Origin: UBA2589 sp038120095
Lineage (GTDB): Bacteria; Gemmatimonadota; Gemmatimonadetes; Longimicrobiales; Gaopeijiaceae
NCBI GenBank assembly: GCA_038120095.1
Contig: JAYOKZ010000001.1
Coordinates: 62,001-126,000, forward strand
DNA length: 64,000 bases
Reading direction: 5' to 3'
Every line of letters begins with the position of its first letter. Within the stretch, counting starts at the first letter, position 1. The position numbers were made by a program, and so were the translations under genes. Positions 45,083-53,332 of this stretch are shown here, one piece after another. The notes under the pieces were generated by a model. That model was not told the DNA's origin, made no database searches, and saw only the letters and a list, made by a program, of their open reading frames with translations.

Positions 45083-45687
45083 GAGGCTGGAGGACGCGAC
45101 TCGATGACCTCGAGGGTCGTCCCCTGCTGGCAGGTGCTCATCTCCACGTAGCGAGCTTCTACCACGATCGGGTCGCCGGGGGACAGCCCGTCCGTGTTTC
45201 CAACGAGGGAATAAAGGAACTCATCCCCGTCTCTCATGGCCAGGCACTCCACGCCCTCGTCCGTGATTCGCCCGGTCCGCTGCAGTGTGCCGTCGGGCCG
45301 CGTGACGTGAAACGGGTCCGAGAGACCGATCGGAGCGAAGATCGCGTCGAAGGCGACGATCAGGAGCGCCCGGTCGTACGGGGCCGTTTCCGGAATCCGT
45401 ATCGAACCGGAAACCTCTCCCCACATGCCCTGCTCACCTTCGGCCAGGGCTTCGAAGCCGGTTCGGGTGGCGCCGACACCGACATGCACCTTCGCCTGCA
45501 GTGGAAGGTTCTCGGTGTAGACCGTCACCAACGAGCCACGAGGCCCGTGAAGTGGCTCAATCTCCTGAATCATCCGAAGCGAGTCCGGGGCGACACGCCG
45601 CTGGGCCTGGATGTCCCCGGGCATCAGCACGGGCAGGGCCACGCCCAGGGCGGCCACGATCAAGAAACGGTTGGCGCGAGTTTTCAT
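45079..45687 (-). CDS. Exported protein of unknown function upstream of ilvD
   Basis: A 202-residue protein with a signal peptide (LIVAALGVALPVLMPGDIQAQ). The mature part begins with PLHGPRGSLVTVYTENLPLQAKVHVGVG, which is reminiscent of an IPT/TIG-like immunoglobulin strand pattern. The rest is beta-rich (GSIRIPETAPYDRALLIVAF, FLYSLVGNTDGLSPGDPIVVEA). No catalytic motif is recognised. Its stop overlaps the GTG start of ilvD, an odd pairing of a secreted protein with a cytosolic biosynthetic enzyme. Confidence 0.7.
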   Translation of the reverse strand: MKTRANRFLIVAALGVALPVLMPGDIQAQRRVAPDSLRMIQEIEPLHGPRGSLVTVYTENLPLQAKVHVGVGATRTGFEALAEGEQGMWGEVSGSIRIPETAPYDRALLIVAFDAIFAPIGLSDPFHVTRPDGTLQRTGRITDEGVECLAMRDGDEFLYSLVGNTDGLSPGDPIVVEARYVEMSTCQQGTTLEVIESRPPAS

Positions 45688-45919
45688 GGGATCTCCGGTT
45701 CAGATCGCCATGATCGTCCTCGTCGAGCCGTCCCGAAAGGGGAGTGGATCCGGAACCCTTCGAGCGACGGCACGGGGTGCCGACCCATCTCCGCCGGTTC
45801 GGCAAGGCGGAATCCGGACAGAGCTCCTCCGCGGGGACCAACACCGGTCAAGCCGGTCCGCCGCCATCGTCGTCATCGCCCCGTTGACGGCATGCGACCG
45901 ACGTCGGAGCTTGGCCACC

Positions 45920-47176
45920 ATGACCGCTCCACTCGTCGCCCGCCGCCTGCGCGAAGGCCAGCTCAAGAAGTCGCCCATCCGCGAGATCATGAAGCTCGCC
46001 GACCGCCGCAACATCGAGGCGATGGGACTGGATCCGGACGACGTCATCTCGTTTGCCGGAGGTTGGGTGAATCACCCGGCACCCGAGGCACTCCGCGCGG
46101 AATACGCGGCGATCGCGGACAGCCCGTCTCTCTTCCACGACCTCGGAGCCTACTCGCCGACACGAGGCCTCCCGAAGCTTCGGGAAGCCATCCTCGCCGT
46201 GGACGCGAGCCTCTACCGAACCCCGGGTCTCGGAGACGAGCACCTCCTGGTGGGCGGCAGCTCGACGCAACTGACGCACACACTCTTCACGACGCTCCTC
46301 AACCCGGGAGACCGAGTCGTCCTCTTCGACCCGTCGTATGCGAATTATGGGCCACAGCTCAACCTGGGCCCCGAGGGCACGGAAGTTCTGTGGCTCCCTG
46401 TGTTCGACCCCTCCTCGTGGGCCTTCATGCCCGACCGTGAGGCTGTCGTATCTCAGTTCGAGACCCTCGTGGCGGAACAGCGTCCGCGCCTGATGCTCTT
46501 CTCGTCGCCGGACAATCCGACGAGCCAGCTCATCCGGGACGACGTCTTCGAAGAGATCCTGCGTATCGCGGAAGATGCCGATTGCTTCGTCATCGTCGAT
46601 TTCGCCTACCGCGCCCAGTGCTTCCGGCCCGACATGCCGGATCATTTCTCGACGAGTCCGGCCGATCATCCAAACCTGATCCGACTCCACTCGAACTCGA
46701 AGTGGTGCCGTGGCCTGGGACGTCGCCTCGGCTGGGTCGAGGCTCCCCCGCATGTGGTCGAGGCTCTGGAGGTGGTGCAGCAGAGCACGGCGCTCTGCCC
46801 CGACAGTGTGCACCAGTACGCTCTGGCGGCCTATCTGGAGAAGGCACTGCCTGATGGATCACTCGAGGCGTACATGGCTGAGACAAACGCCCTCTACGAG
46901 CGTGCGGCTCGCCATACGGTCGCGTGCATCGACCGATACCTCGAGATGCCGAGACTCGATCCGGAGGGCGGCCTCTATACCGTCATGAACGTGGGCCGCG
47001 ACGGGGACGACTTCGTTCGCGACATTCTCCCGAAGACAGGGGTCATCTTCGTGCCGGGTAGCGGCTTCGGACCTTCACTGACCAACGGCGTCCGGATCTC
47101 GTTCGGCCCGCTCGTGAACGACCTCGACCGGATCGAAGAAGGGTTCCGCCGCGTTGGCGAGGCGGTGAGGGGCTAG
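45920..47176 (+). CDS. PLP-dependent aminotransferase (MocR/kynurenine aminotransferase-like)
   Basis: A 418-residue fold type I enzyme from ATG 45920. Longer in-frame starts upstream lie in the divergent intergenic region. It has a DDVISFAGGWVNHPAPEAL start typical of the 2-aminoadipate/aromatic aminotransferase group, then AYSPTRGLPKLREAI, LVGGSSTQLTHTLF (cofactor loop), SSPDNPTSQ, VIVDFAYRAQCF (Asp for PLP N1) and HSNSKWCRGLGRRLGW with Lys261 as Schiff-base lysine. A C-terminal TNGVRISFGP supplies the Arg. There is no DNA-binding domain, so it is an enzyme and not a MocR regulator. The stop shares CTAG with the convergent gene's stop. Confidence 0.88.
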   Translation: MTAPLVARRLREGQLKKSPIREIMKLADRRNIEAMGLDPDDVISFAGGWVNHPAPEALRAEYAAIADSPSLFHDLGAYSPTRGLPKLREAILAVDASLYRTPGLGDEHLLVGGSSTQLTHTLFTTLLNPGDRVVLFDPSYANYGPQLNLGPEGTEVLWLPVFDPSSWAFMPDREAVVSQFETLVAEQRPRLMLFSSPDNPTSQLIRDDVFEEILRIAEDADCFVIVDFAYRAQCFRPDMPDHFSTSPADHPNLIRLHSNSKWCRGLGRRLGWVEAPPHVVEALEVVQQSTALCPDSVHQYALAAYLEKALPDGSLEAYMAETNALYERAARHTVACIDRYLEMPRLDPEGGLYTVMNVGRDGDDFVRDILPKTGVIFVPGSGFGPSLTNGVRISFGPLVNDLDRIEEGFRRVGEAVRG

Positions 47177-47655
47177 TCGGCGCGCGCGTCGAACATCCAC
47201 CCCATCACCCACCATCGCTCGCCGTCCCAGAAGAGCGTGATGCTGTTCGTGCCGGTGTCGAAGGGCTCTCCACCCGGTTCACGGGCGGATGCGTAGTGGC
47301 TCCAGACGTGGACCATGTTCCCCGAGCGCCGGATCTCCCTTGCGGTTTCCCACTCGTAAAAGGGGGCTGACCGAACGCCTCCGTCGCCGTGATAGTCATC
47401 GAGCGACATCACGTCGACATCCGGGTTCCCCGCTTCGTCGACGCCCGCAATGGCGACCCACGCCTCGGGATGATGCAGAGACCGATCTCGCGCGACGTCT
47501 GCCGGCTCACCGGCAGGCCCGGAGATCACGTCATAGTACGCCTCGATGATGGCGTCGATCGAACTCACGTCCTCCGATCGAGCCTGCTGGGCCTGGGCCG
47601 CATCGACTCCAAGCAGGGGCACCACGAGCCATGCGAGCGCAGAGAGCCGCCTCAC
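47173..47655 (-). CDS. Exported NTF2-like (SnoaL/DUF4440-type) protein
   Basis: A 160-residue protein with a signal peptide (ALAWLVVPLLGVDAAQAQ) and a mature NTF2-like fold: IDAIIEAYYDVISGPAG, a central VAIAGVD, and the terminal strands NSITLFWDGERWWVMGWMFD. NTF2-like proteins serve as small-molecule isomerases, hydratases or binding modules, and no catalytic pair can be assigned. The GTG start overlaps the stop of the large sortilin-like gene (GTGA). Its stop overlaps that of the convergent aminotransferase. Confidence 0.82.
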   Translation of the reverse strand: MRRLSALAWLVVPLLGVDAAQAQQARSEDVSSIDAIIEAYYDVISGPAGEPADVARDRSLHHPEAWVAIAGVDEAGNPDVDVMSLDDYHGDGGVRSAPFYEWETAREIRRSGNMVHVWSHYASAREPGGEPFDTGTNSITLFWDGERWWVMGWMFDARAD

Positions 47656-50600
47656 GAGACCGGCCTCCTGGGCCTCGGCGGCGCAATGATGATCGAGAAC
47701 CCGGCCTCCTGAACGAGTCGATTGAACGCGTCGAGTCGGGGGCCCAGCAGTTCATCGTTCGTCGCCTGATGCACTGTCCATCGAGCACGGAGATCGCTCA
47801 GGACGTCGCGGGAACCCATGCTCACTCCCGTCTCGGCGGCATCCGCATTTCCGTGCAAAAAGACGTACTGGAATTTCAGACGTGACGGGAAGTTGATGAC
47901 GGTCTGACCATCAACGGTTCGACGCTGGTACAGGGAGTCAGCCACCGTCTCCAGGTCCCCGGCCAGCGACGTCCCCTCCTGGATCACCTCACTGGCATCC
48001 GGATCGTCCGCCACGCGCTCCAGCAGCCCTTCGATCTGACCCTTCACGTCGTTGTTCTGCGTCACGGCCCTGTGAATCGCCGTGAGTTCAGCTGCTACTT
48101 CGGCAACGAACAGATCCTGTGCGCCATACTCCTCCGGGGTGGTATCGACACGGGGATCCGCGCGAACCTCGAGTGGGTGGGACTCGCTCCAGTCTCCGAC
48201 TCTCAACTCGACCGTATAGTCGCCCGGGATCACTCGCCGACCGAGCAGCGAGCCGAACACATACGCGCCCGGGATGTTCGGGATGTTTTCATGCCGCAGA
48301 TCCCAGACGAGGCGATTATGCCCCGACGTCGCGTTCAGTCGCTGCATTCCAGGGCTGACCTCCTCATCCGGATCCGTGGAGATGGCGCGAACGAAGTCTC
48401 CAGCCCTCGTCCGTATCGTGACGGTCACGACCTCATCGTCCGACCTGTCCCCGAGGACGAAGTCGATCACGGCTCCGGACGGACCATTCCGCCCCTCTCC
48501 ACCCCCGCCGAAGCCGCCTCCACCGGCGAGGCGGTACGCGTGACGGGGCACGTACAGATGGTGTCCTGACGGCACCTCGGCTTCCCTGCGTCGATCGGTC
48601 GCGGCCGCTGCCTGCTGCAGGGGCGAAAGATCATCGAGAATCCAGAAACTCCGACCTGACGTCGCCACGACGAGATCGTTCTCCCGCTCGTGCACCATCA
48701 GATCATTGATCGGTGTTCGAGGCAGATTCAGCTGAAGCGACTGCCACAACGCCCCACCATCGAAGGAGACGTAGATTCCGGACTCGGTGCCGGCGTAGAG
48801 CAGCCCCGGGCTCCGCGGATCCTCGCGAACCACGTGGACCCACGCCTCGTCGGCAAAGCCCTCGGCGATCGACTCCCACGTCGAACCGTAGTCGCGGGTC
48901 ACGAACGCCATCGGTGTGAAGTCATTGAACTTGTAGCGATTCACGGCCGCATACGCCGTGGCCGGATCGTGGGGTGAGACCGCAATCTCGTTCACCATCA
49001 CCTCACCCCAGTCGTCGGGGGTGACATTCTGCCACGATGCCCCCCCATCCCGCGTGAGGTGGACGAGACCGTCGTCACTCCCGGTCCAAAGAACCCCTTC
49101 CTCGTGGGGTGACTCCGTGAACGCATAGATCGTCCCGTAGATCTCCCCGCCCGCACCCTCGTTGGTAATGGGACCTCCGCCATACCCCTGCTTCTCATCC
49201 TCGTCGCGTGTCAGATCGGGGCTGATCTCATCCCACGTCATGCCCCGATCGCGTGATCGAACGACGTAGTTCGACGCATGGTAGATCGTGCTCGGGTCAT
49301 GCTCGGACACGATGATCGGTGCACTCCAGTTGTAGCGGTACTTCATCTCACGCCCCTGGAGAGCCGCGGGCATCACCGGATACGCAGCGACATCCCTCTG
49401 GGAACTGCTCGCATGGTCCCACTCTCCGATGATGCCCATGTAGCACCCGGCATACACGAACCTCGGATCATCCCGGTCGAAAGCGGGCCGTGCGCTCTCG
49501 CACCCGGCAATGGAGTACCAGTCCTTCCACGTCACCCCGCCCTGTCCCCGACTCGCGATCGCGATCGCGCTGTTGTCCTGCTGACCGCCGTACACATGGT
49601 ACGGAAAGCGATTGTCGAGGTTGACTCGGTAGAACTGGGCCGTGGGCTGGTTGTTCAACGTGGACCATGTTTCACCGGCGTTGAAGGAGACGTGCGCACC
49701 CCCGTCGTTCGCATTGATCATGACCTCGTTGTCCGACGGATTGATCCAGAGGTCGTGTGTATCTCCGTGAAGTACTCGGACACTGGAGAACGTCCGCCCT
49801 CCGTCGATCGATTTCATCATCGGAGCGTTGAGCACGTAGACGGTCTCCTCGTCCATCGGGTCGGCGAAGACTTCGATGTAGTACCAGGCCCTCGCTCGAA
49901 TCGTCCAATCGTCACTGACCAGCTGCCACGAGCGTCCGGCATCATCCGATCGGAAGAGGCCACCACCGGGATCGGCCTCGACCATGGCGAAGAGCCGATC
50001 GGGGTCCGCGCGCGAGACATCGATCGCCGTCTTGCCCATGAGATCGGGCAGACCGTCGTTGATCTCGAACCAGGTGTCCCCGCCGTCCGTGGACTTCCAG
50101 AAGCCACTCCCCGGTCCGCCACTTACGACCTGCCAGGGGAGGCGTCGGTGGTCCCAGAACGACGCGTAGAGAATACGGGGATTGGTCATGTCCATCGCGA
50201 GATCCGATGCGCCCGTGTTTTCGTCGATGGCCAGCACGAGGTCCCAGCTCTCGCCGCCGTCTTCAGAGCGGTAGATCCCGCGCTCCTCGTTCGGTCCGTA
50301 CGGGGCACCCTGCGCCGCCACGTAGACCAGATCGGGGTCGTCCGGATGAATTCGGATCCGAGAAATGGAGCGGGTTCGTTCGAGACCAACGTGGGTCCAG
50401 GTCCGTCCAGCGTCCGTCGAGCGGTACACGCCATCCCCGTGGGATGTCATCACTCCACGAACGGCGTGCTCTCCCATCCCCACGTACACGACGTTCGGGT
50501 CGGACTCGGCAACCGTGACTGCACCGACCGACGATGTGCCGAGTTGCCCGTCCGTAACGTTGCGCCACGTCGTCCCGGCATCGCTCGTCTTCCACACGCC

Positions 50601-50846
50601 ACCCCCGACCGTCCCCATGTAGTACGTGAGCGGATCACCGACGACGCCGGTGGACGCCACGGATCGGCCTCCGCGGAACGGGCCGATACCTCGCCACTGC
50701 ATCGACGAATAAAGCGTCGGCTCGATGGATGACTCCTGGGCGTCGATCGTCGCTGAGGGCAGAAGAATCGATGCCACGGCAACGTACGCGGCACCCCACC
50801 GGAAGAGGGTCGCCGTCGGGAGGCAGGATCGGGCGGTGACGTGCAT
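47652..50846 (-). CDS. Secreted sortilin-like (VPS10/BNR repeat) protein
   Basis: A 1064-residue exported protein. AGGAG lies 8 bases before the ATG, and the signal is AAYVAVASILLPSATIDAQ. A ten-bladed VPS10/BNR-type propeller follows, marked by repeated Asp-box and kin (WKTSDAGTTW, YRSTDAGRTW, YRSEDGGESW, FRSDDAGRSW, LTRDGGASW). Cells of the family often call it glycosyl hydrolase, but the sialidase active site cannot be identified. The C-terminal ~250 residues include a strand-rich YTVELRVGDWSESHPLEVRADPRVD segment followed by a helical tail, also seen in the related gene at 61783. It probably resides in the periplasm or cell surface. Such proteins are abundant in Gemmatimonadota. Confidence 0.9.
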   Translation of the reverse strand: MHVTARSCLPTATLFRWGAAYVAVASILLPSATIDAQESSIEPTLYSSMQWRGIGPFRGGRSVASTGVVGDPLTYYMGTVGGGVWKTSDAGTTWRNVTDGQLGTSSVGAVTVAESDPNVVYVGMGEHAVRGVMTSHGDGVYRSTDAGRTWTHVGLERTRSISRIRIHPDDPDLVYVAAQGAPYGPNEERGIYRSEDGGESWDLVLAIDENTGASDLAMDMTNPRILYASFWDHRRLPWQVVSGGPGSGFWKSTDGGDTWFEINDGLPDLMGKTAIDVSRADPDRLFAMVEADPGGGLFRSDDAGRSWQLVSDDWTIRARAWYYIEVFADPMDEETVYVLNAPMMKSIDGGRTFSSVRVLHGDTHDLWINPSDNEVMINANDGGAHVSFNAGETWSTLNNQPTAQFYRVNLDNRFPYHVYGGQQDNSAIAIASRGQGGVTWKDWYSIAGCESARPAFDRDDPRFVYAGCYMGIIGEWDHASSSQRDVAAYPVMPAALQGREMKYRYNWSAPIIVSEHDPSTIYHASNYVVRSRDRGMTWDEISPDLTRDEDEKQGYGGGPITNEGAGGEIYGTIYAFTESPHEEGVLWTGSDDGLVHLTRDGGASWQNVTPDDWGEVMVNEIAVSPHDPATAYAAVNRYKFNDFTPMAFVTRDYGSTWESIAEGFADEAWVHVVREDPRSPGLLYAGTESGIYVSFDGGALWQSLQLNLPRTPINDLMVHERENDLVVATSGRSFWILDDLSPLQQAAAATDRRREAEVPSGHHLYVPRHAYRLAGGGGFGGGGEGRNGPSGAVIDFVLGDRSDDEVVTVTIRTRAGDFVRAISTDPDEEVSPGMQRLNATSGHNRLVWDLRHENIPNIPGAYVFGSLLGRRVIPGDYTVELRVGDWSESHPLEVRADPRVDTTPEEYGAQDLFVAEVAAELTAIHRAVTQNNDVKGQIEGLLERVADDPDASEVIQEGTSLAGDLETVADSLYQRRTVDGQTVINFPSRLKFQYVFLHGNADAAETGVSMGSRDVLSDLRARWTVHQATNDELLGPRLDAFNRLVQEAGFSIIIAPPRPRRPVS

Positions 50847-51075
50847 GCAGGTGTCTCCTTCGGAAGTCGAACCGCCAACTTCCCCGACACGGCCGAACGC
50901 AGCAAGGCTGTCGTGACCCTGCGATGGCAGGACCGGAGGCGCGCCGAGAGCCGGTTCCTCCGATGTTTCGCACGCACCGGGCCGCGATGTTCTCTACGAA
51001 CCGTGCGACCGGAAACCGTTGACCGGACCGGGGTAATCAGATCTTCCATCGTCCACGGCATTCACCACGCGCGAC

Positions 51076-51558
51076 ATGCGACCGTATCTCACCTCACTGC
51101 TCTTCGTTCTGTCCTCGATCGCGGCGCCTGCGATCGCCGCTGCTCAGGGCATGGAGGACGCGGCCCGTCTCACCGGCTTGTCGACTGTCGATGTGAGGGT
51201 CGAGGCCTCATGGGATGATGCGATCACCATGGACGCAGGGGGTGCGACGGCGGAGCAATTTCGGCAGGCCCTCCGTATGACGTTCGAGGAGACATTCGAG
51301 TCCGCAGATCTTGCGCCGACCCTGCTGCCGGGCGCTCCGACGACGGTCACATGCCATGTCGACACTTTCTATGAGCCGGGGCAGATCATCTACTCACTGC
51401 GCACGCAGGTCGAGGTCCCGGACAACGCGGGAGGCTCTGTCATCACGTGGATCCGATCGTGGGTCGGATCGTTCAACATGCAGCAGATGCACGTGATGTT
51501 CACACTCGGTGCGCAATGCGCGGAGCGCTTCCTGGACGACTGGGCACGGGCGAACTAG
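51076..51558 (+). CDS. Small exported protein of unknown function
   Basis: A 160-residue protein with a signal peptide (MRPYLTSLLFVLSSIAAPAIAAAQ). The mature part alternates beta strands (TVDVRVEASWDD, PTTVTCHVDTFYEPGQIIYSLRTQVEV) and helices (AEQFRQALRMTFEETFESA). It holds two Cys that could pair. It ends in a helix, EDFLDDWARAN-like (here ERFLDDWARAN). No family is recognised. It is the first gene rightward after the sortilin-like gene, 229 bases from it, and has no strong ribosome site. Confidence 0.65.
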   Translation: MRPYLTSLLFVLSSIAAPAIAAAQGMEDAARLTGLSTVDVRVEASWDDAITMDAGGATAEQFRQALRMTFEETFESADLAPTLLPGAPTTVTCHVDTFYEPGQIIYSLRTQVEVPDNAGGSVITWIRSWVGSFNMQQMHVMFTLGAQCAERFLDDWARAN

Positions 51559-51711
51559 GCGCATTCGCGGACCCGTCCGACCGAGCCGGAGTGGTCGTTT
51601 GCCCACCACGGGTCCTCCCCAACCCTTACGTGCCCGTGGAAGTGTGCCGTTGCGCTGCACGGGGAATCCACGAAACGTCCCGCCTGCTCAGCCATTCACC
51701 CGGAGGTCTCC

Positions 51712-52770
51712 GTGGAATCCTCGGCCCGTTCCTTCCTTGACGCTCTTCTTTCGACGCCGGGTGTGTCCGGCTTCGAGCAGCCTGTCCAGAAGGTCGTACG
51801 CGACTACATCTCCCCCTTCGCCGATCACATTGCCACCGATCCACACGGCAATCTGATCGCTACCGTGCAGGGTGGAGATGGCCCGACGCTGCTGTTCGAC
51901 GGGCACTGCGACCAGTTGGGAATGCTCGTCTCGTACATCGACGACGCCGGATACGTCTTCTTCCAGACGATCGGGGGGTGGGACCCTCAGCAACTGGTCG
52001 GGCAACGGGTAACGATCTGGACGGATGGTGAGCCCGTGCACGGCGTCATCTCCCGGAAGGCGATCCATCTACTGACGGACGAGGAAAAGAAGAAGGTCGT
52101 GGACCCCAACGACATGTGGATCGACATCGGAGCACACGACCGGGATGACGCCGCGACGGTCGTCTCGATCGGCAATGCCGTCACCGTGCAGCTCGGCATT
52201 CAGGAGATGCGCAACGGGCTCGCCAACGCTCCGGCCATGGACAATCGTACCGGGGTCTGGGTCGTATTCGAGGCCATGCGCCGGGCCGTGGACCACGGCC
52301 TCGCATGCAGACTCGTGGTCGCGTCGACGGTTCAGGAGGAAATCGGGCTGCGTGGTGCGCGGACGGCGGCGTTTGGAATCGATCCGGATGTCGCCATCGC
52401 GGTGGACGTGACGCACGCGACGGACTGTCCGGGCATCGACAAGCGTCAACGCGGAACGATCGACCTCGGCAAAGGACCGGTCATCCTGCGTGGCCCGAAC
52501 ATCAACCCGCGGGTAGGGGGACGCCTCGAAGAACTTGGGCAGCGCGAGGGAATTCCGTTCCAGGTCGCAGCCCTGGGCCGCGCGGCACCGAACGACGCCA
52601 ACCCAATCCAGATCACTCGAGCCGGTGTCGCCACGGGCCTCGTGCAGATCCCGAATCGCTACATGCACAGCGCCGTGGAGACGATCGCCTTTGCTGATCT
52701 CGAGGCCGCGGCAGACCTGCTGGCAGTCTTCGCGACGAACCTCGCAAGCGAGGATTCCTTCATTCCCTGA
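51712..52770 (+). CDS. M42-family metallopeptidase (glutamyl aminopeptidase type)
   Basis: A 352-residue cytosolic dinuclear-metal peptidase. The GTG start follows GGAGG with 5 bases between. Metal and catalytic residues in order are His65 and Asp67 (FDGHCDQLG), bridging Asp177 (MDNRTG), general base Glu209 with ligand Glu210 (VQEEIGLRGA), Asp232 (VDVTHA) and His319 (YMHSAVE). M42 enzymes form TET-type dodecamers and trim peptides, and several were first labelled endoglucanase M. It is followed by a short convergent spacer. Confidence 0.92.
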   Translation: MESSARSFLDALLSTPGVSGFEQPVQKVVRDYISPFADHIATDPHGNLIATVQGGDGPTLLFDGHCDQLGMLVSYIDDAGYVFFQTIGGWDPQQLVGQRVTIWTDGEPVHGVISRKAIHLLTDEEKKKVVDPNDMWIDIGAHDRDDAATVVSIGNAVTVQLGIQEMRNGLANAPAMDNRTGVWVVFEAMRRAVDHGLACRLVVASTVQEEIGLRGARTAAFGIDPDVAIAVDVTHATDCPGIDKRQRGTIDLGKGPVILRGPNINPRVGGRLEELGQREGIPFQVAALGRAAPNDANPIQITRAGVATGLVQIPNRYMHSAVETIAFADLEAAADLLAVFATNLASEDSFIP

Positions 52771-52795
52771 AAGGCCTGCTTCTGATCCTCCGGGG

Positions 52796-53194
52796 TCAGT
52801 TCGGTGTCAGTGCGATCTCGATACCCGTCACATCATCGGCTCCAACACCGCAGAAACTCGACAGTCGGACCGTCGTGCTGGAAAAACCGGCCCGCACGGC
52901 GGATACCGACAGCGTCGAGCAGTCGGGTTCCCGCTGCCCCCTCGGCGGCACGGTCTGAACCGCCCAACCGCCGGAAAGATCGGACACATCCGTGTCGAAA
53001 ATCTGCGACCCCAGGTCGAGCGGCGGCTGATACCGGAGCGTGACCTGCGCCCCATCGATCCCCTGCCCGGCGGCGAACCCCGACCCATCGGAAGCGGCTA
53101 CCACGGTACCGGAGAGGAAGAGCACGGTCTCGGGGTCCGTGGACCCACACGATGTCGACGTCAGAAGCACGAACAGGACGAAAAACGTTCGCAT
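52796..53194 (-). CDS. Small carboxypeptidase-regulatory-like lipoprotein
   Basis: A 132-residue protein from ATG 53194. Longer frames reach into the divergent promoter. The signal is MRTFFVLFVLLTSTSC with lipid Cys16. The mature part is one beta-sandwich unit of the carboxypeptidase-regulatory/transthyretin-like type: FLSGTVVAASDGSGFAAGQ, DGAQVTLRYQPP, SAVRAGFSSTTVRL and GIEIALTP. It is similar in kind to the C-terminal domain of the DUF4382 lipoprotein at 22320. A disulfide may form between the two remaining Cys (DCSTL, SFCGV). The role is unknown. Confidence 0.75.
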   Translation of the reverse strand: MRTFFVLFVLLTSTSCGSTDPETVLFLSGTVVAASDGSGFAAGQGIDGAQVTLRYQPPLDLGSQIFDTDVSDLSGGWAVQTVPPRGQREPDCSTLSVSAVRAGFSSTTVRLSSFCGVGADDVTGIEIALTPN

Positions 53195-53332
53195 GGGCGG
53201 CACTGGCGAGGCGTTGGGGTGGGACTCGGGATCATCGACCTCTCCTGAAGCCCTGTCCAGAGCGTGACGCTCGAGGATTTCGACAGTACCGTGGCTCATC
53301 TGCCGCAGCTCTGGCTCCTTCGGATGCTCCTC

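Noticed and set aside
49278..50732. Open frame of 484 codons antisense to the sortilin-like gene
   Set aside because: The composition is a shadow of the BNR-repeat gene, with no ribosome site and no domain.
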